Below are positions 17,988 to 26,420 of a stretch of 64,000 bases of DNA, one piece after another. Below the pieces are notes generated by a model. It was not told the origin of the DNA and ran no database searches. It worked only from the letters and a program-made list of their open reading frames with translations. Every line of letters starts with the position of its first letter. Within the stretch, counting starts at the first letter, position 1. A program made the position numbers and the translations under genes. Source of the stretch: Pectobacterium punjabense. GTDB lineage: Bacteria; Pseudomonadota; Gammaproteobacteria; Enterobacterales; Enterobacteriaceae. Where the stretch lies: contig NZ_CP038498.1 in NCBI RefSeq assembly GCF_012427845.1, forward strand, positions 3,906,001 through 3,970,000. The letters run 5' to 3'.

Positions 17988-18271
17988 TAATAGCAACATT
18001 AATTTTTATTCAACTGCGCTATGTGCCAAATATCACTATCGCTGAAAAATACCGACATCAGCAGAATAGCATGTCCCTGACGGCGCACACTAACTATGCT
18101 GATTTAACCATAAAATATCTGGGCTTTTAACAACATAACGTGATTAAGCATCGTCTAAAAACGCCGCGATAATCAGAATGTTCGCAATAGAGTCTGAATA
18201 AGTGTTAACAGATGATAGGAGCTCCCACGGCAACGATGCCGGATTGCTTCATTGATAATAGGAAGGACGCC

Positions 18272-18778
18272 ATGAGGGTGAAACGGTATCTACGCGTGGT
18301 TTCTGCCACACTTTTGGCGTTAAGCGCATCGGTCTATGCCGCCCCTATCGAATTGGCGGGTCTCGCTTTAACGCGCGATATTCCTTGTAATGGCAATGAT
18401 GTCACTATTTCGGGCAATGGCAACCGCATCGTGCTGACAGGGAAATGTGCCAATATCTACATCAATGGTTCCGAGCACAATGTCACATTTGATACCGCCA
18501 CATCCCTTACCGTGACTGGCTCCGAGATAGCCGTTACAGGCCAGTCAACCGGTGACCTGACCGTCGCCGCATATAAGAACGCTATTCACACTCATATCAT
18601 TACTGAAGATAAGCCAGTAAAGGTGACGGTGACGGGTACGGAACATCATCTCGATTTGGATTTTAACGGACCTGCGGTTGTCTCTTTCAATGGCATTAGT
18701 AACCACCTCACATGGGGCGGAACAGAACCCCGACTCTCCTCTAGCGGTGCCAATAACGTCATCAAACAAAAACCCTAG
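18272..18778 (+). CDS. Exported DUF3060-domain protein
   Basis: 168 residues. A signal peptide is clear: basic MRVKRYLR, a hydrophobic core, then ASVYAAP, with cleavage probably at VYA-AP. The mature part is a short beta-rich repeat protein with recurring G-N-x-x-x-I/V units (SGNGNRIVLTG, NGSEHNVTF, TGTEHHLDL, NGISNHLTW), as in DUF3060 proteins. Two cysteines, in IPCNG and GKCAN, may form a disulphide. The ATG at 18272 has GGAAGGA eight bases upstream, whereas the longer frame from 18212 would bury the signal peptide. Function is unknown; it is probably periplasmic. Confidence 0.8.
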   Translation: MRVKRYLRVVSATLLALSASVYAAPIELAGLALTRDIPCNGNDVTISGNGNRIVLTGKCANIYINGSEHNVTFDTATSLTVTGSEIAVTGQSTGDLTVAAYKNAIHTHIITEDKPVKVTVTGTEHHLDLDFNGPAVVSFNGISNHLTWGGTEPRLSSSGANNVIKQKP

Positions 18779-18894
18779 CGTGCATTTTTTCTCTGATGTT
18801 ATCAGTCAAGTCGGGGGAGGAATGCGGCAATGATATGGTAAACTCAATACATTAGGCATCACTAAATTAGCCAGTAACGCAGGGTGGAGTGAAG

Positions 18895-19206
18895 ATGACG
18901 TTGAGCAATTCAGATCGGGAATTCATGCAGGACGGCGCGGTAAAAGCCGCGGCGCTACTGCGCGCGATTGGCAACGAAAACCGGCTGCTGGTGCTGTGCC
19001 TGCTTATCGAACACGGTGAAATGTCAGTGGGTGCGCTGCTTGAGCATATCCCTCTTAGCCAGTCCGCTCTCTCGCAACATCTGGCGAAAATGCGTGAGGA
19101 AGGGTTGATTAGCTATCGTCGTGAATCTCAAACGCTGTACTACCGCATCGAGAATCATGACGTGGAGAAAATCGTCGCCACCTTAAAAGCCCTTTTCTGC
19201 CCCTGA
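18895..19206 (+). CDS. ArsR-family regulator, possible sulfur/redox sensor (YgaV/BigR-like)
   Basis: 103 residues, a single winged-helix domain. The recognition region reads LSQSALSQHLAKMREEGLI, followed by the wing SQTLYYRI. The metal motif ELCVCDL of ArsR/SmtB sensors is absent. Instead there are only two cysteines, C35 in LVLCLL and C102 in the C-terminal LFCP, in the positions and spacing (67) that in BigR/SqrR-type repressors form a persulfide bridge. The ATG at 18895 has GTGGAG upstream. No sulfur-metabolism gene is adjacent, so the target is unknown; the receptor gene converges on it. Confidence 0.85.
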   Translation: MTLSNSDREFMQDGAVKAAALLRAIGNENRLLVLCLLIEHGEMSVGALLEHIPLSQSALSQHLAKMREEGLISYRRESQTLYYRIENHDVEKIVATLKALFCP

Positions 19207-19312
19207 TAACAGCAACGGCACGCAAGGTGACGACCAGTGATGGCACGCTATAAAAAACGCCACGGCACAATGGCACCGTGGCGCTCGCGATTCAGTATGA
19301 CGGAGATAAAAC

Positions 19313-21613
19313 TTAGAACGACGTCTTCACGCTAACAAAGAAGGTGCGTCCCGGTTCGTTATAGGTTGCTGCACCGGCACCCGCAATGGTGACAACGTTA
19401 TTGTTCACCACATCCTGCGCATTACCAGCACGGAACAGACGTTTATCAAACAGGTTCTCTACGCCACCCGTCACGCTCAGGTTCTTGTTAAACGTATAGG
19501 TACTGCTTAACCCGAACAGTGCATAGGGGCTTAACTCATTGGTTGCGCTACCGGTGACGCGCTCACCCTTGTAGTTATACATCTTCGGTTTTTGACGACC
19601 ATACCAGGTTACATCGGCCAAGAAGGAGAGTTTCTCCGTCGCCTGCCAGTCCACGGATGAGTTCAGAGTAAACTCCGGGGTAATCGACAAGTAATCGCCC
19701 GTGGTTTTATTCTTCGACTCCAGCATCCAGGTCAGGTTATTACGCCAGTTGATGGTCTCCGTAACAGGAACGGTCAGGTTACCTTCCAGCCCTTGAATAA
19801 CGGCCTTAGGTACATTGCCCCACTGGAAAATATTGGCGTTGTTGCGACCCGTATTATTTCCACCTACAGCATTACCAATAACATTGTTGCCTGATTCAAT
19901 CTTGTTACGATAATCGTTATGGAAGTAGGTGACGCCCGCGATCAACCCATCGCGGTGAAACTCCAGACCAATCTCTTTATTCAGGCTGGTTTCCGCTTTC
20001 AGATCTTCATTGCCAATCAGGTAGCAAGGAGTACCGCCGGAACAGCCCTGACCACGACTATAGAGGATATAGTTCTCATTCGTTTGGTACAGGTTCGGTG
20101 CTTTATAAGCGCGGGCGATGCCTAACTTCAGCGTATAGTCGTCGCCCAGCTCCTGCGCCAGATTGAGCGACGGGCTCCAGTTGGTTCCCGCGGTGCTGTG
20201 ATGATCGACACGCAGTGCAGGCGTCAGCATGGTGCTGTCCGTCAATTGGACGTTATCTTCCACAAAGGCAGAAGCCAGACGGGCGGAAGATCGCTCGCTA
20301 CGACCACGGCTACTTAACGAACCGATACTCCCTGCTTCATCCGTATCCTGCGCATTTGAAACTGGGTCCTTCATCTTCTGTTCGTTCCACTCAACCCCAA
20401 ACGTGAGTACCTGATCGACCCAGACATTCAGAGGAATATTCACTTCGTTGTGCGCAGTGAAGTTATCCAGTTTTATCGTGCCATATTGGTTTGGATTGGC
20501 CGTATCAAAAATCCCTTCTAAACCGCCAGACAGTCCCTCAAGGATACGGGTATTGTGCGTACGTTCGTATTGCAGATACGACGTAGAGCTAACGCCGCTG
20601 TCCCAATAGCCGCGATGCGTGACCGCAAAATTCTGGCGGTACATGCGGTTGGTTTCCTTGCCATAATTGCTGACGACAAGCGGGTTAGTGTTGGTATTTT
20701 GCGAATCGCCCGCATAGATATTGCCTTGACGGCTGGAACCAGCCTCAAACTCCAGCGACTGCTGCTGCGTCATATCCCAACGCAGGAGGCCGTTGATATC
20801 CTTGTTGCGTACCCCTTCACGCCCGGAAGGCAGTGAAGCTGACTGATTGCCCGCACGCGCGGACTGATGCCCTTGGTTAATATCACGTGCATCAGCCTCG
20901 GTTTTATTCACATTACCAAACAGGCGGAAGCTCAGACTATCGGTCAGGCCGCCCATCAGGCTGAAATCGGTACGCTTAGTTGCACCTTCCGAGCTATGTT
21001 CCGGCGCGTTCAGATAAGTATTCCAGGTACCGTGCCATTCTTGCGTCGGCTGTTTGGTGATGATGTTGACCACACCGCCTGCGGCACCGTTACCATAGCG
21101 CGCTGCCGCAGGACCGCGCAGCACTTCAATGCGCTCAACCATGTCGGCAGGTACCCAGTTGGTATCGCCGCGGGTATCACGCTCACCGCGCCAGCCGTAA
21201 CGTACCGCCGTACGGCTTGACACTGGCTTACCATCCACCAGAATCAGCGTGTTTTCCGGCCCCATGCCGCGGATATCGATCTGACGATTGTTGCCACGCT
21301 GGCCGCTAGTTGAGTTACCGGACAGATTAACGCCTGGCATGGTGCGAATCAGTTCTGACAGATCGTTAGCGGGCGGACGTTTGCTGATATCCTCAGCCGT
21401 GATTACCGACACACCCGGAGCCTGACGCGTTTGCTCCGCAGCCGTCACCACCATCGTATCGCCCGATGGACTATTTTCGGCCTGATTCTGCACCTGAGAG
21501 GCAGGTTCTGTTGAAGGAATGGTCGAGGTCTGCGCCGCACTCAGAAACGACGTCATCCCGCAGCTAACGCCAATGAGCGTCGCCAGATAACGGCGCGATT
21601 GTGGTAGTTTCAT
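19313..21613 (-). CDS. fepA: TonB-dependent catecholate siderophore receptor, FepA family
   Basis: 766 residues. A signal peptide precedes a TonB box-like DTMVVTA stretch, then a plug domain with GQRGNNRQIDIRGMGPEN, LVDGKPVSSR and ERIEVLRGPAAARYGNGAAGG, nearly word for word E. coli FepA. The 22-strand barrel ends in the expected aromatic VKTSF. Extracellular loop motifs such as GQGC with a second Cys nearby are also kept. It should import ferric enterobactin or a related catecholate across the outer membrane. It is transcribed away from an AraC regulator, with a Fur-like box between. The siderophore specificity is unproven. Confidence 0.9.
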   Translation of the reverse strand: MKLPQSRRYLATLIGVSCGMTSFLSAAQTSTIPSTEPASQVQNQAENSPSGDTMVVTAAEQTRQAPGVSVITAEDISKRPPANDLSELIRTMPGVNLSGNSTSGQRGNNRQIDIRGMGPENTLILVDGKPVSSRTAVRYGWRGERDTRGDTNWVPADMVERIEVLRGPAAARYGNGAAGGVVNIITKQPTQEWHGTWNTYLNAPEHSSEGATKRTDFSLMGGLTDSLSFRLFGNVNKTEADARDINQGHQSARAGNQSASLPSGREGVRNKDINGLLRWDMTQQQSLEFEAGSSRQGNIYAGDSQNTNTNPLVVSNYGKETNRMYRQNFAVTHRGYWDSGVSSTSYLQYERTHNTRILEGLSGGLEGIFDTANPNQYGTIKLDNFTAHNEVNIPLNVWVDQVLTFGVEWNEQKMKDPVSNAQDTDEAGSIGSLSSRGRSERSSARLASAFVEDNVQLTDSTMLTPALRVDHHSTAGTNWSPSLNLAQELGDDYTLKLGIARAYKAPNLYQTNENYILYSRGQGCSGGTPCYLIGNEDLKAETSLNKEIGLEFHRDGLIAGVTYFHNDYRNKIESGNNVIGNAVGGNNTGRNNANIFQWGNVPKAVIQGLEGNLTVPVTETINWRNNLTWMLESKNKTTGDYLSITPEFTLNSSVDWQATEKLSFLADVTWYGRQKPKMYNYKGERVTGSATNELSPYALFGLSSTYTFNKNLSVTGGVENLFDKRLFRAGNAQDVVNNNVVTIAGAGAATYNEPGRTFFVSVKTSF

Positions 21614-21897
21614 CAAAATTATCCTGCCCTGTAAGAAATGAATAAGTAGCCTGAAAAAGGATCAACATCGCAGCCGGTACAGCGACACCTAATGACAATC
21701 AGCAACAGTGCTGAATAACGGCGGAGATAAAACGCGCAGACGTACGGTTATCAGGAGAGAAGCGTCATGCAAACGGGGGCATCACGTCGCATTGTTATGA
21801 AATACTGTTTGTCATCAATCAGCCCTCTTTCTCCGCATTGCCGGAAATGGAAAATGCATTTATCGTGCAATGTGACCTCCTCAACGAAAAATGCTAT

Positions 21898-21914
21898 TGA
21901 GAAGTATTTGCATT
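21898..21914. promoter_or_regulatory. Fur-box-like sequence between fepA and the AraC regulator
   Basis: TGAGAAGTATTTGCATT matches about 13 of 17 positions of the common enterobacterial Fur-site form TGAGAATAATTATCATT. It lies in the 427-bp gap 21614-22040, about 285 bp from the receptor start and 127 bp before the regulator start. It may mediate iron control of the regulator or of both genes. Confidence 0.4.
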
Positions 21915-22040
21915 ACCATTTTGGCGCGGTCATTGTTACATTTGTCATTCAGGACGGGGTTTGCTCTAGCAGCAAAATGTTTTGCCAAAGCATCAAAATG
22001 GAAGGCGCAGGTCGAAGGGTTTAATCAGGTAGGTAATCAC

Positions 22041-23024
22041 GTGCGCAGCTTCACTCAGTCATCAAAGCCGATCTATAAAGATCACATCGTTCAGCAATCG
22101 AGTCTGGTCGCGAATAATTACCGTTTTATCGGCCCTCGGCTGATCGATAACACAGCCGTGTTATTCGGTTCGTTCACCGTCGTGCAGCTCAATCCGCATC
22201 TGATCCTACATACCGCTGATGTGATTAATCGTCACAACATGAAAACCCAAAACCTGCTGGATGGCGCGATCAAGCTCGCCATCGTAGTGAGCGGAAATGC
22301 GCATATTTCATTTTCCCATCAGGAACTGCATCTGGGAGAGAGCCAGCCAGCCTCGCTGATTTCGCTGACGGAACCAACGATGTTTACCCGCATCGGCAAG
22401 CGTGATGAATATGAACGAACCATTACGCTGACGTTCGACAGAGAATGGCTGTACGGCAATATGATGGACACCGTCGGTGACTGGCAGGCCATCCACGATT
22501 TCACGCAGACCCATCTTGCAACACACTTATGGACACCGTCCCGACAGGCGCTGGCGATTGCTTTACAAACGCTGGATGCTAAACCTTGCCAAACGCCGCT
22601 CCAGCGCCTTTATCTGGAAACGCAGTGCATGAGCCTGATTATCGAGGCGTTTACGTCACTAACCGCCAGCGTGGCGCAAGAGAAAAACAGCGGTGTCACC
22701 CTGCGCGGCTACCATCGTATTCAACAAATCAGAGATATGCTGGAAAGCGGCAGCGCTGACCATCTTTCGATGAGCGAAATCGCCAAAAGCGTCAACATGA
22801 GTGAAAGCACGCTACAACGCCATTTTCGTCAGACGTTCAATATGAGCGTTTTTGAATACCTGCGTAACTGTCGCTTGCAGCGCGCCATGCTGGCTTTGCA
22901 GAAGGACGGTATCGGTATCGCTCAGGCAGCCAGCATTGCTGGCTACAACAGTCCCGCTAACTTTGCCACCGCGCTGCGACGTGCATTCGGGATTACGCCA
23001 GGGCAGCTAAAAGACCGCTTCTGA
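22041..23024 (+). CDS. AraC-family regulator (PchR/AlcR-like)
   Basis: About 327 residues if started at the GTG at 22041, which has AGGTAGG nine bases upstream. The frame stays open to 21891 but that segment would overlap the Fur-like box and gives a poor N-terminus. The C-terminal 100 residues hold two helix-turn-helix units, LSMSEIAKSVNMSESTLQRHFRQTF and GIAQAASIAGYNSPANFATALRRAFG, ending in TPGQLK. The N-terminal part resembles ligand-binding domains of siderophore regulators such as PchR. It probably activates the divergent receptor gene when the ferric siderophore is present. Confidence 0.83.
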   Translation: MRSFTQSSKPIYKDHIVQQSSLVANNYRFIGPRLIDNTAVLFGSFTVVQLNPHLILHTADVINRHNMKTQNLLDGAIKLAIVVSGNAHISFSHQELHLGESQPASLISLTEPTMFTRIGKRDEYERTITLTFDREWLYGNMMDTVGDWQAIHDFTQTHLATHLWTPSRQALAIALQTLDAKPCQTPLQRLYLETQCMSLIIEAFTSLTASVAQEKNSGVTLRGYHRIQQIRDMLESGSADHLSMSEIAKSVNMSESTLQRHFRQTFNMSVFEYLRNCRLQRAMLALQKDGIGIAQAASIAGYNSPANFATALRRAFGITPGQLKDRF

Positions 23025-23032
23025 TCTCCACC

Positions 23033-23075
23033 ATTAATAACCAAATGGAATTTATTATTCTGTTTGGTTATTAAT
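23033..23075. repeat. 13-bp AT-rich inverted repeat
   Basis: ATTAATAACCAAA and TTTGGTTATTAAT are perfect 13-bp arms separated by 17 bp, directly after the AraC stop and 58 bp before the MmgE/PrpD gene. There is no T-run, so it is not a standard terminator. It could be an operator for the downstream gene. Confidence 0.6.
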
Positions 23076-23133
23076 CGCTCTTCAGCGATGCACAGTAAAT
23101 TAGTGTTTTATCTGCCAGCACACATGACTACCC

Positions 23134-24462
23134 ATGACCAATCAGACTGATATCACCGCAACGCTTGCCCACCACATCATCCATAGCGAACCCAATCGGG
23201 AAGCGATTGATGCCGCCCGTGAAGGGGTGACTGACTTCATCTCTACCGCGCTCCCGATCGCACAGGGTGCGATTGTTGATAGCGGGCTCGCGCCGTTAAA
23301 GCAGGTATTCAGCGGTGCGGACAGCCTGACGCGTAGCCTGATTTTGGGTTACTCCGGTCACGTACTGGACTTTGACGATTATCATCCGGCGTTTCGCGGC
23401 CACCCCAGCACCGTCATTCTACCTGCGCTATTTGCTCTTGCCGCGGAGGATGCATCCGTTACAGAAGAGGCGTTTTTGACAGCCTATGTGATCGGCGTAG
23501 AAGCCGCTGGCAGAATCGGGCTGGCATGCGGCCCGCGTCATTACAGCCTCGGCTATCACAACACGGCTACGCTCGGCGCTATCGCCGCTGCGGCGGCGGC
23601 GGCACGTCTGGCTGGAGCCTCGGTGGAGCAAACGCAAACTATTCTTGGCCTGGCCGCTACACAGGCCGCAGGGCTACGGGCGCAGTTTGGTTCCGCGGTC
23701 AAACCGCTACATGCAGGGCTTTCTGCCAGAGCGGGATTAACCGCCGTCAAGCTGGGGTTAGCGGGCTTCGAGGGCAACCCACAACGGGTAATTGATGCCT
23801 TTCTTGCCGCGCATGGCGATCAAAAACAGCAACCAGCGCTGCTGGTGGAAAACTGGGGAGCCCCGTGGCGCATGCTTTCTCCCGGTCTGGAGTTCAAGCG
23901 CTACCCAACCTGTGGCGGAACCCACAGCGCCGCCGAGGCTGCGTTTGCGTTGCGGGAACGGTGGCATGAGCAAAATGGGGCGGATGCCGATCTGGCTGAC
24001 GCCATCGAGCATATCACGGTGACCTTCCCGCCGGGCGGTGACGTTGCTCCTTTCATCCGTAACGCGACCAACGGCGTAGAGGCACGCTTCAGTCTGGAAT
24101 ATGTCATTGCGGCCGCGCTGATTGAAGGGGAACTGAAGCTGGCGCATTTTTCGGAAGCACCGGTTGAAACCACGATCGCCGCGCTAGCGAGTCGAGTCAT
24201 ACGCCGCGCCGATGAAACCGCGCCACCTGATGAGCTTGACCCAGAGGCACGTTTTCATGAGGTTACCCTGCATTTGCGTAACGGCAGCATGCTGATCCAG
24301 CGTACCACACGTCAGGAAACCTCAGCACGTCCCACCGATCTGCGCGCCAAACTGCGGCAAACCATCGGTTCTCTGGCACATCTCGACAGCAGCCAGATCG
24401 CCGATCGTTGCGCATTACGGCAGGACGGCGATCTACGCTATTTGCTTGGGCTGTTATTTTAA
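23134..24462 (+). CDS. MmgE/PrpD family protein
   Basis: 442 residues, the usual size of this family (2-methylcitrate dehydratase PrpD, cis-aconitate decarboxylase and relatives). Landmarks are the N-terminal DFISTALP, GHVLDFDDYHPAFRGHPST, with the active-site Asp-Asp-Tyr-His cluster, GPRHYSLGYHNTATLGA, and FKRYPTCGGTHSAAEA, with the family Lys/Tyr/Cys. It is predicted cytoplasmic. No prpBCD partners are nearby, so propionate catabolism is not implied; it may dehydrate or decarboxylate another organic acid. The initiator ATG at 23134 follows CCC and has no strong ribosome site. It stands between two inverted repeats and may be monocistronic. Confidence 0.85.
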   Translation: MTNQTDITATLAHHIIHSEPNREAIDAAREGVTDFISTALPIAQGAIVDSGLAPLKQVFSGADSLTRSLILGYSGHVLDFDDYHPAFRGHPSTVILPALFALAAEDASVTEEAFLTAYVIGVEAAGRIGLACGPRHYSLGYHNTATLGAIAAAAAAARLAGASVEQTQTILGLAATQAAGLRAQFGSAVKPLHAGLSARAGLTAVKLGLAGFEGNPQRVIDAFLAAHGDQKQQPALLVENWGAPWRMLSPGLEFKRYPTCGGTHSAAEAAFALRERWHEQNGADADLADAIEHITVTFPPGGDVAPFIRNATNGVEARFSLEYVIAAALIEGELKLAHFSEAPVETTIAALASRVIRRADETAPPDELDPEARFHEVTLHLRNGSMLIQRTTRQETSARPTDLRAKLRQTIGSLAHLDSSQIADRCALRQDGDLRYLLGLLF

Positions 24463-24518
24463 CAATGCTGGTTTTAACAAGATAATGTTTTAACAAGATG
24501 CGGTTTTAACGGGATACG
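24456..24518. repeat. Short tandem repeat, about four 15-16-bp units
   Basis: Three exact 16-bp periods start at 24471, 24487 and 24503 with the core GTTTTAAC followed by AAGAT or GGGAT. A 15-bp unit at 24456-24470 precedes them and contains the TAA stop of the MmgE/PrpD gene. Such arrays can change copy number by slippage. Confidence 0.75.
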
Positions 24519-24519
24519 A

Positions 24520-24553
24520 AGCGCTGTCGATAGCCATCATTATCGACAGCGCT
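24520..24553. other. 13-bp perfect hairpin between convergent genes
   Basis: AGCGCTGTCGATA pairs with TATCGACAGCGCT around GCCATCAT. It lies between the convergent MmgE/PrpD and lipoprotein genes. It lacks a T-run on either strand but may act as a bidirectional transcription barrier or as an RNA 3'-end stabiliser. Confidence 0.65.
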
Positions 24554-24600
24554 ATTCCCCACAATACCATTACCGACAACCACCACGCCGTCAGCTCCGA

Positions 24601-26307
24601 TTAGTCTTTCTGATGGGAAATCAATTTTCCTTTTTCATCAAAGACCATCACACCCGGTACTCTGGAATAATTCCCTTCCCCCTCTGATTTATAACGGGTC
24701 GCCAAGATATGGGGTGAGTTGTATTTAAACTCAAAATAGCCATCAGCAGGGCTAGCAATAATCAAATTGCCCACGCTGTCGATGAGACCTTCTTTCACAT
24801 TGAAATAACGATCGCCAAGGTTAGATCCGAAAAGTGGCGCACGCTCATACTTAGATAGATTTTTTCCTTCCTGCTCAGAAATCATGGGGAAATGTGTCAT
24901 ATCAAGCTGCCGTAATACATGCAGAAACATTAACCGTTCCAGCGGTGTTCCTGAATCCTTCGGCACCAAGAATTGCAATATGAGCCCATTTCCGACATGA
25001 GCGTCATATTCATAGCCGGCAAACGCGCTATCACCATAAATAAAGACGTCATCCACCTGTTTACCTTCAGGAACAATTTCCTTAGTTTCAGCCATAAGTT
25101 CAGGGATTGACTGGGGAGAGACCTGAAAATAAATGTCATACATAAAGACTTCTGACGGGAATCTTATCCGTATACGTTTCATTCCCCGATCGATAAAACG
25201 TTCGGGCTTTTCCAGATTTTTATTTATGTCCTTCCATATCTGCTGATGCATTTCTGCGATATTAAATGTATCAGCAATCTTTACACCATACTTCGCTTCC
25301 AGCGCCTGTGGAGATAATGCCAGATCGTACATCGACAGTGCCTGCTTGCCACGATAGCGTTCATCCATCGTACGCAGTACGGCAAATGCCTTGGCTAGCG
25401 ATTCGGTGTCTTCAGCATTCGCTAACCCAATAAAATAGCGCTGCTTAGCCTCATCATATTGAAAATAGACCGCTTCCAATGTGCCCTGTCGATTATCGTA
25501 TGCCGCGCCGTTTTCCGACTGGAACAACACGCCCTTTTGCCCTTCCAGCCACGATGCGAGATTAAAATCCTCTTTTGCCGCGCTCACGGTAAACAGGTCA
25601 AAGTCAGTTTTATTCTGCTTATCCCGATAGGAATAGATCTGCGTGTCTTTATTTTCCCGGTCGATAAGCAGGCGTCCCATCCTGCGAATATAAGTCCCGT
25701 GCTCCCACAAACTCAGCTTGTCGAACATGGCAAACGGCAGCTTAATCGTAAAGTCGTCTTCAGGATAAAAAGGGATACCAGGGAAATCGTCCATCGGCGT
25801 GCGGTTAAATATTTCTTTCTCTTCAAGAAGCCACGCCTGATAGGCTTTTTTGCTATCGTCAAAACGCTGCTGGATTTTGAGTAAATCGGGGGACTGCGTT
25901 TCCGTCTTTTTCAAGACCATGATGATTTCACAGTAATAAAACCCGCAGGCAGCGCTTTTATCCGATACGAACTGAACCGTATTTTTCCCGGTAATTTTTA
26001 GCGTATGCCACGAACCGTTTACCTGTACTCGGTTCTCTTTTATGTCCTCGGTATGTTCGCCATCCACACTGTAGTAACTCACCTGAGTTGGTGTCAGGTT
26101 AAAATAGATGTCGTTTTTAATGTGTTTAAGACTTTGCGTAATATGTTCCTGAAGATCATCTCTGTTTTTATTAGCTTCAGGATTTTTACTGTTATCAAAC
26201 ACAACGCGAACGTCCTCAACCAGATATTTCCCCTCGCTAAGTGTTTCTTCGCCATTACAACCCGACAGCCATAGCACCATCATGATAATGCCCAGATATT
26301 TCTTCAT
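24601..26307 (-). CDS. Large predicted lipoprotein of unknown function
   Basis: 568 residues from the ATG at 26307; GTG at 26310 is also possible. The N-terminus is a type II signal peptide, MKKYLGIIMMVLWLSGCNG, with lipobox LSGC. The residue after Cys is Asn, which does not give the Asp+2 inner-membrane retention signal, so outer-membrane sorting is likely. The rest is a charged, Tyr/Phe-rich soluble protein with an aspartate-rich acidic stretch (PMDDFPGIPFYPEDDF) and no motif I recognise. It may be a surface or periplasmic protein. The gene stands alone between a hairpin and the alpha/beta hydrolase gene. Confidence 0.8.
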   Translation of the reverse strand: MKKYLGIIMMVLWLSGCNGEETLSEGKYLVEDVRVVFDNSKNPEANKNRDDLQEHITQSLKHIKNDIYFNLTPTQVSYYSVDGEHTEDIKENRVQVNGSWHTLKITGKNTVQFVSDKSAACGFYYCEIIMVLKKTETQSPDLLKIQQRFDDSKKAYQAWLLEEKEIFNRTPMDDFPGIPFYPEDDFTIKLPFAMFDKLSLWEHGTYIRRMGRLLIDRENKDTQIYSYRDKQNKTDFDLFTVSAAKEDFNLASWLEGQKGVLFQSENGAAYDNRQGTLEAVYFQYDEAKQRYFIGLANAEDTESLAKAFAVLRTMDERYRGKQALSMYDLALSPQALEAKYGVKIADTFNIAEMHQQIWKDINKNLEKPERFIDRGMKRIRIRFPSEVFMYDIYFQVSPQSIPELMAETKEIVPEGKQVDDVFIYGDSAFAGYEYDAHVGNGLILQFLVPKDSGTPLERLMFLHVLRQLDMTHFPMISEQEGKNLSKYERAPLFGSNLGDRYFNVKEGLIDSVGNLIIASPADGYFEFKYNSPHILATRYKSEGEGNYSRVPGVMVFDEKGKLISHQKD

Positions 26308-26420
26308 CACCTCATCCCTGTAAAATTAAAAAGCCCCTGAATGCTACAGCACGCAGAGGCGAATAATGCATCAGTAAGCTGATGTTATCAAAAAACATAT
26401 TACAATTCAGGCACTGACGG

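Noticed and set aside
21891-22040. N-terminal extension of the AraC regulator
   Set aside because: It would run through the Fur-like box and lacks a ribosome site; the GTG at 22041 fits better.
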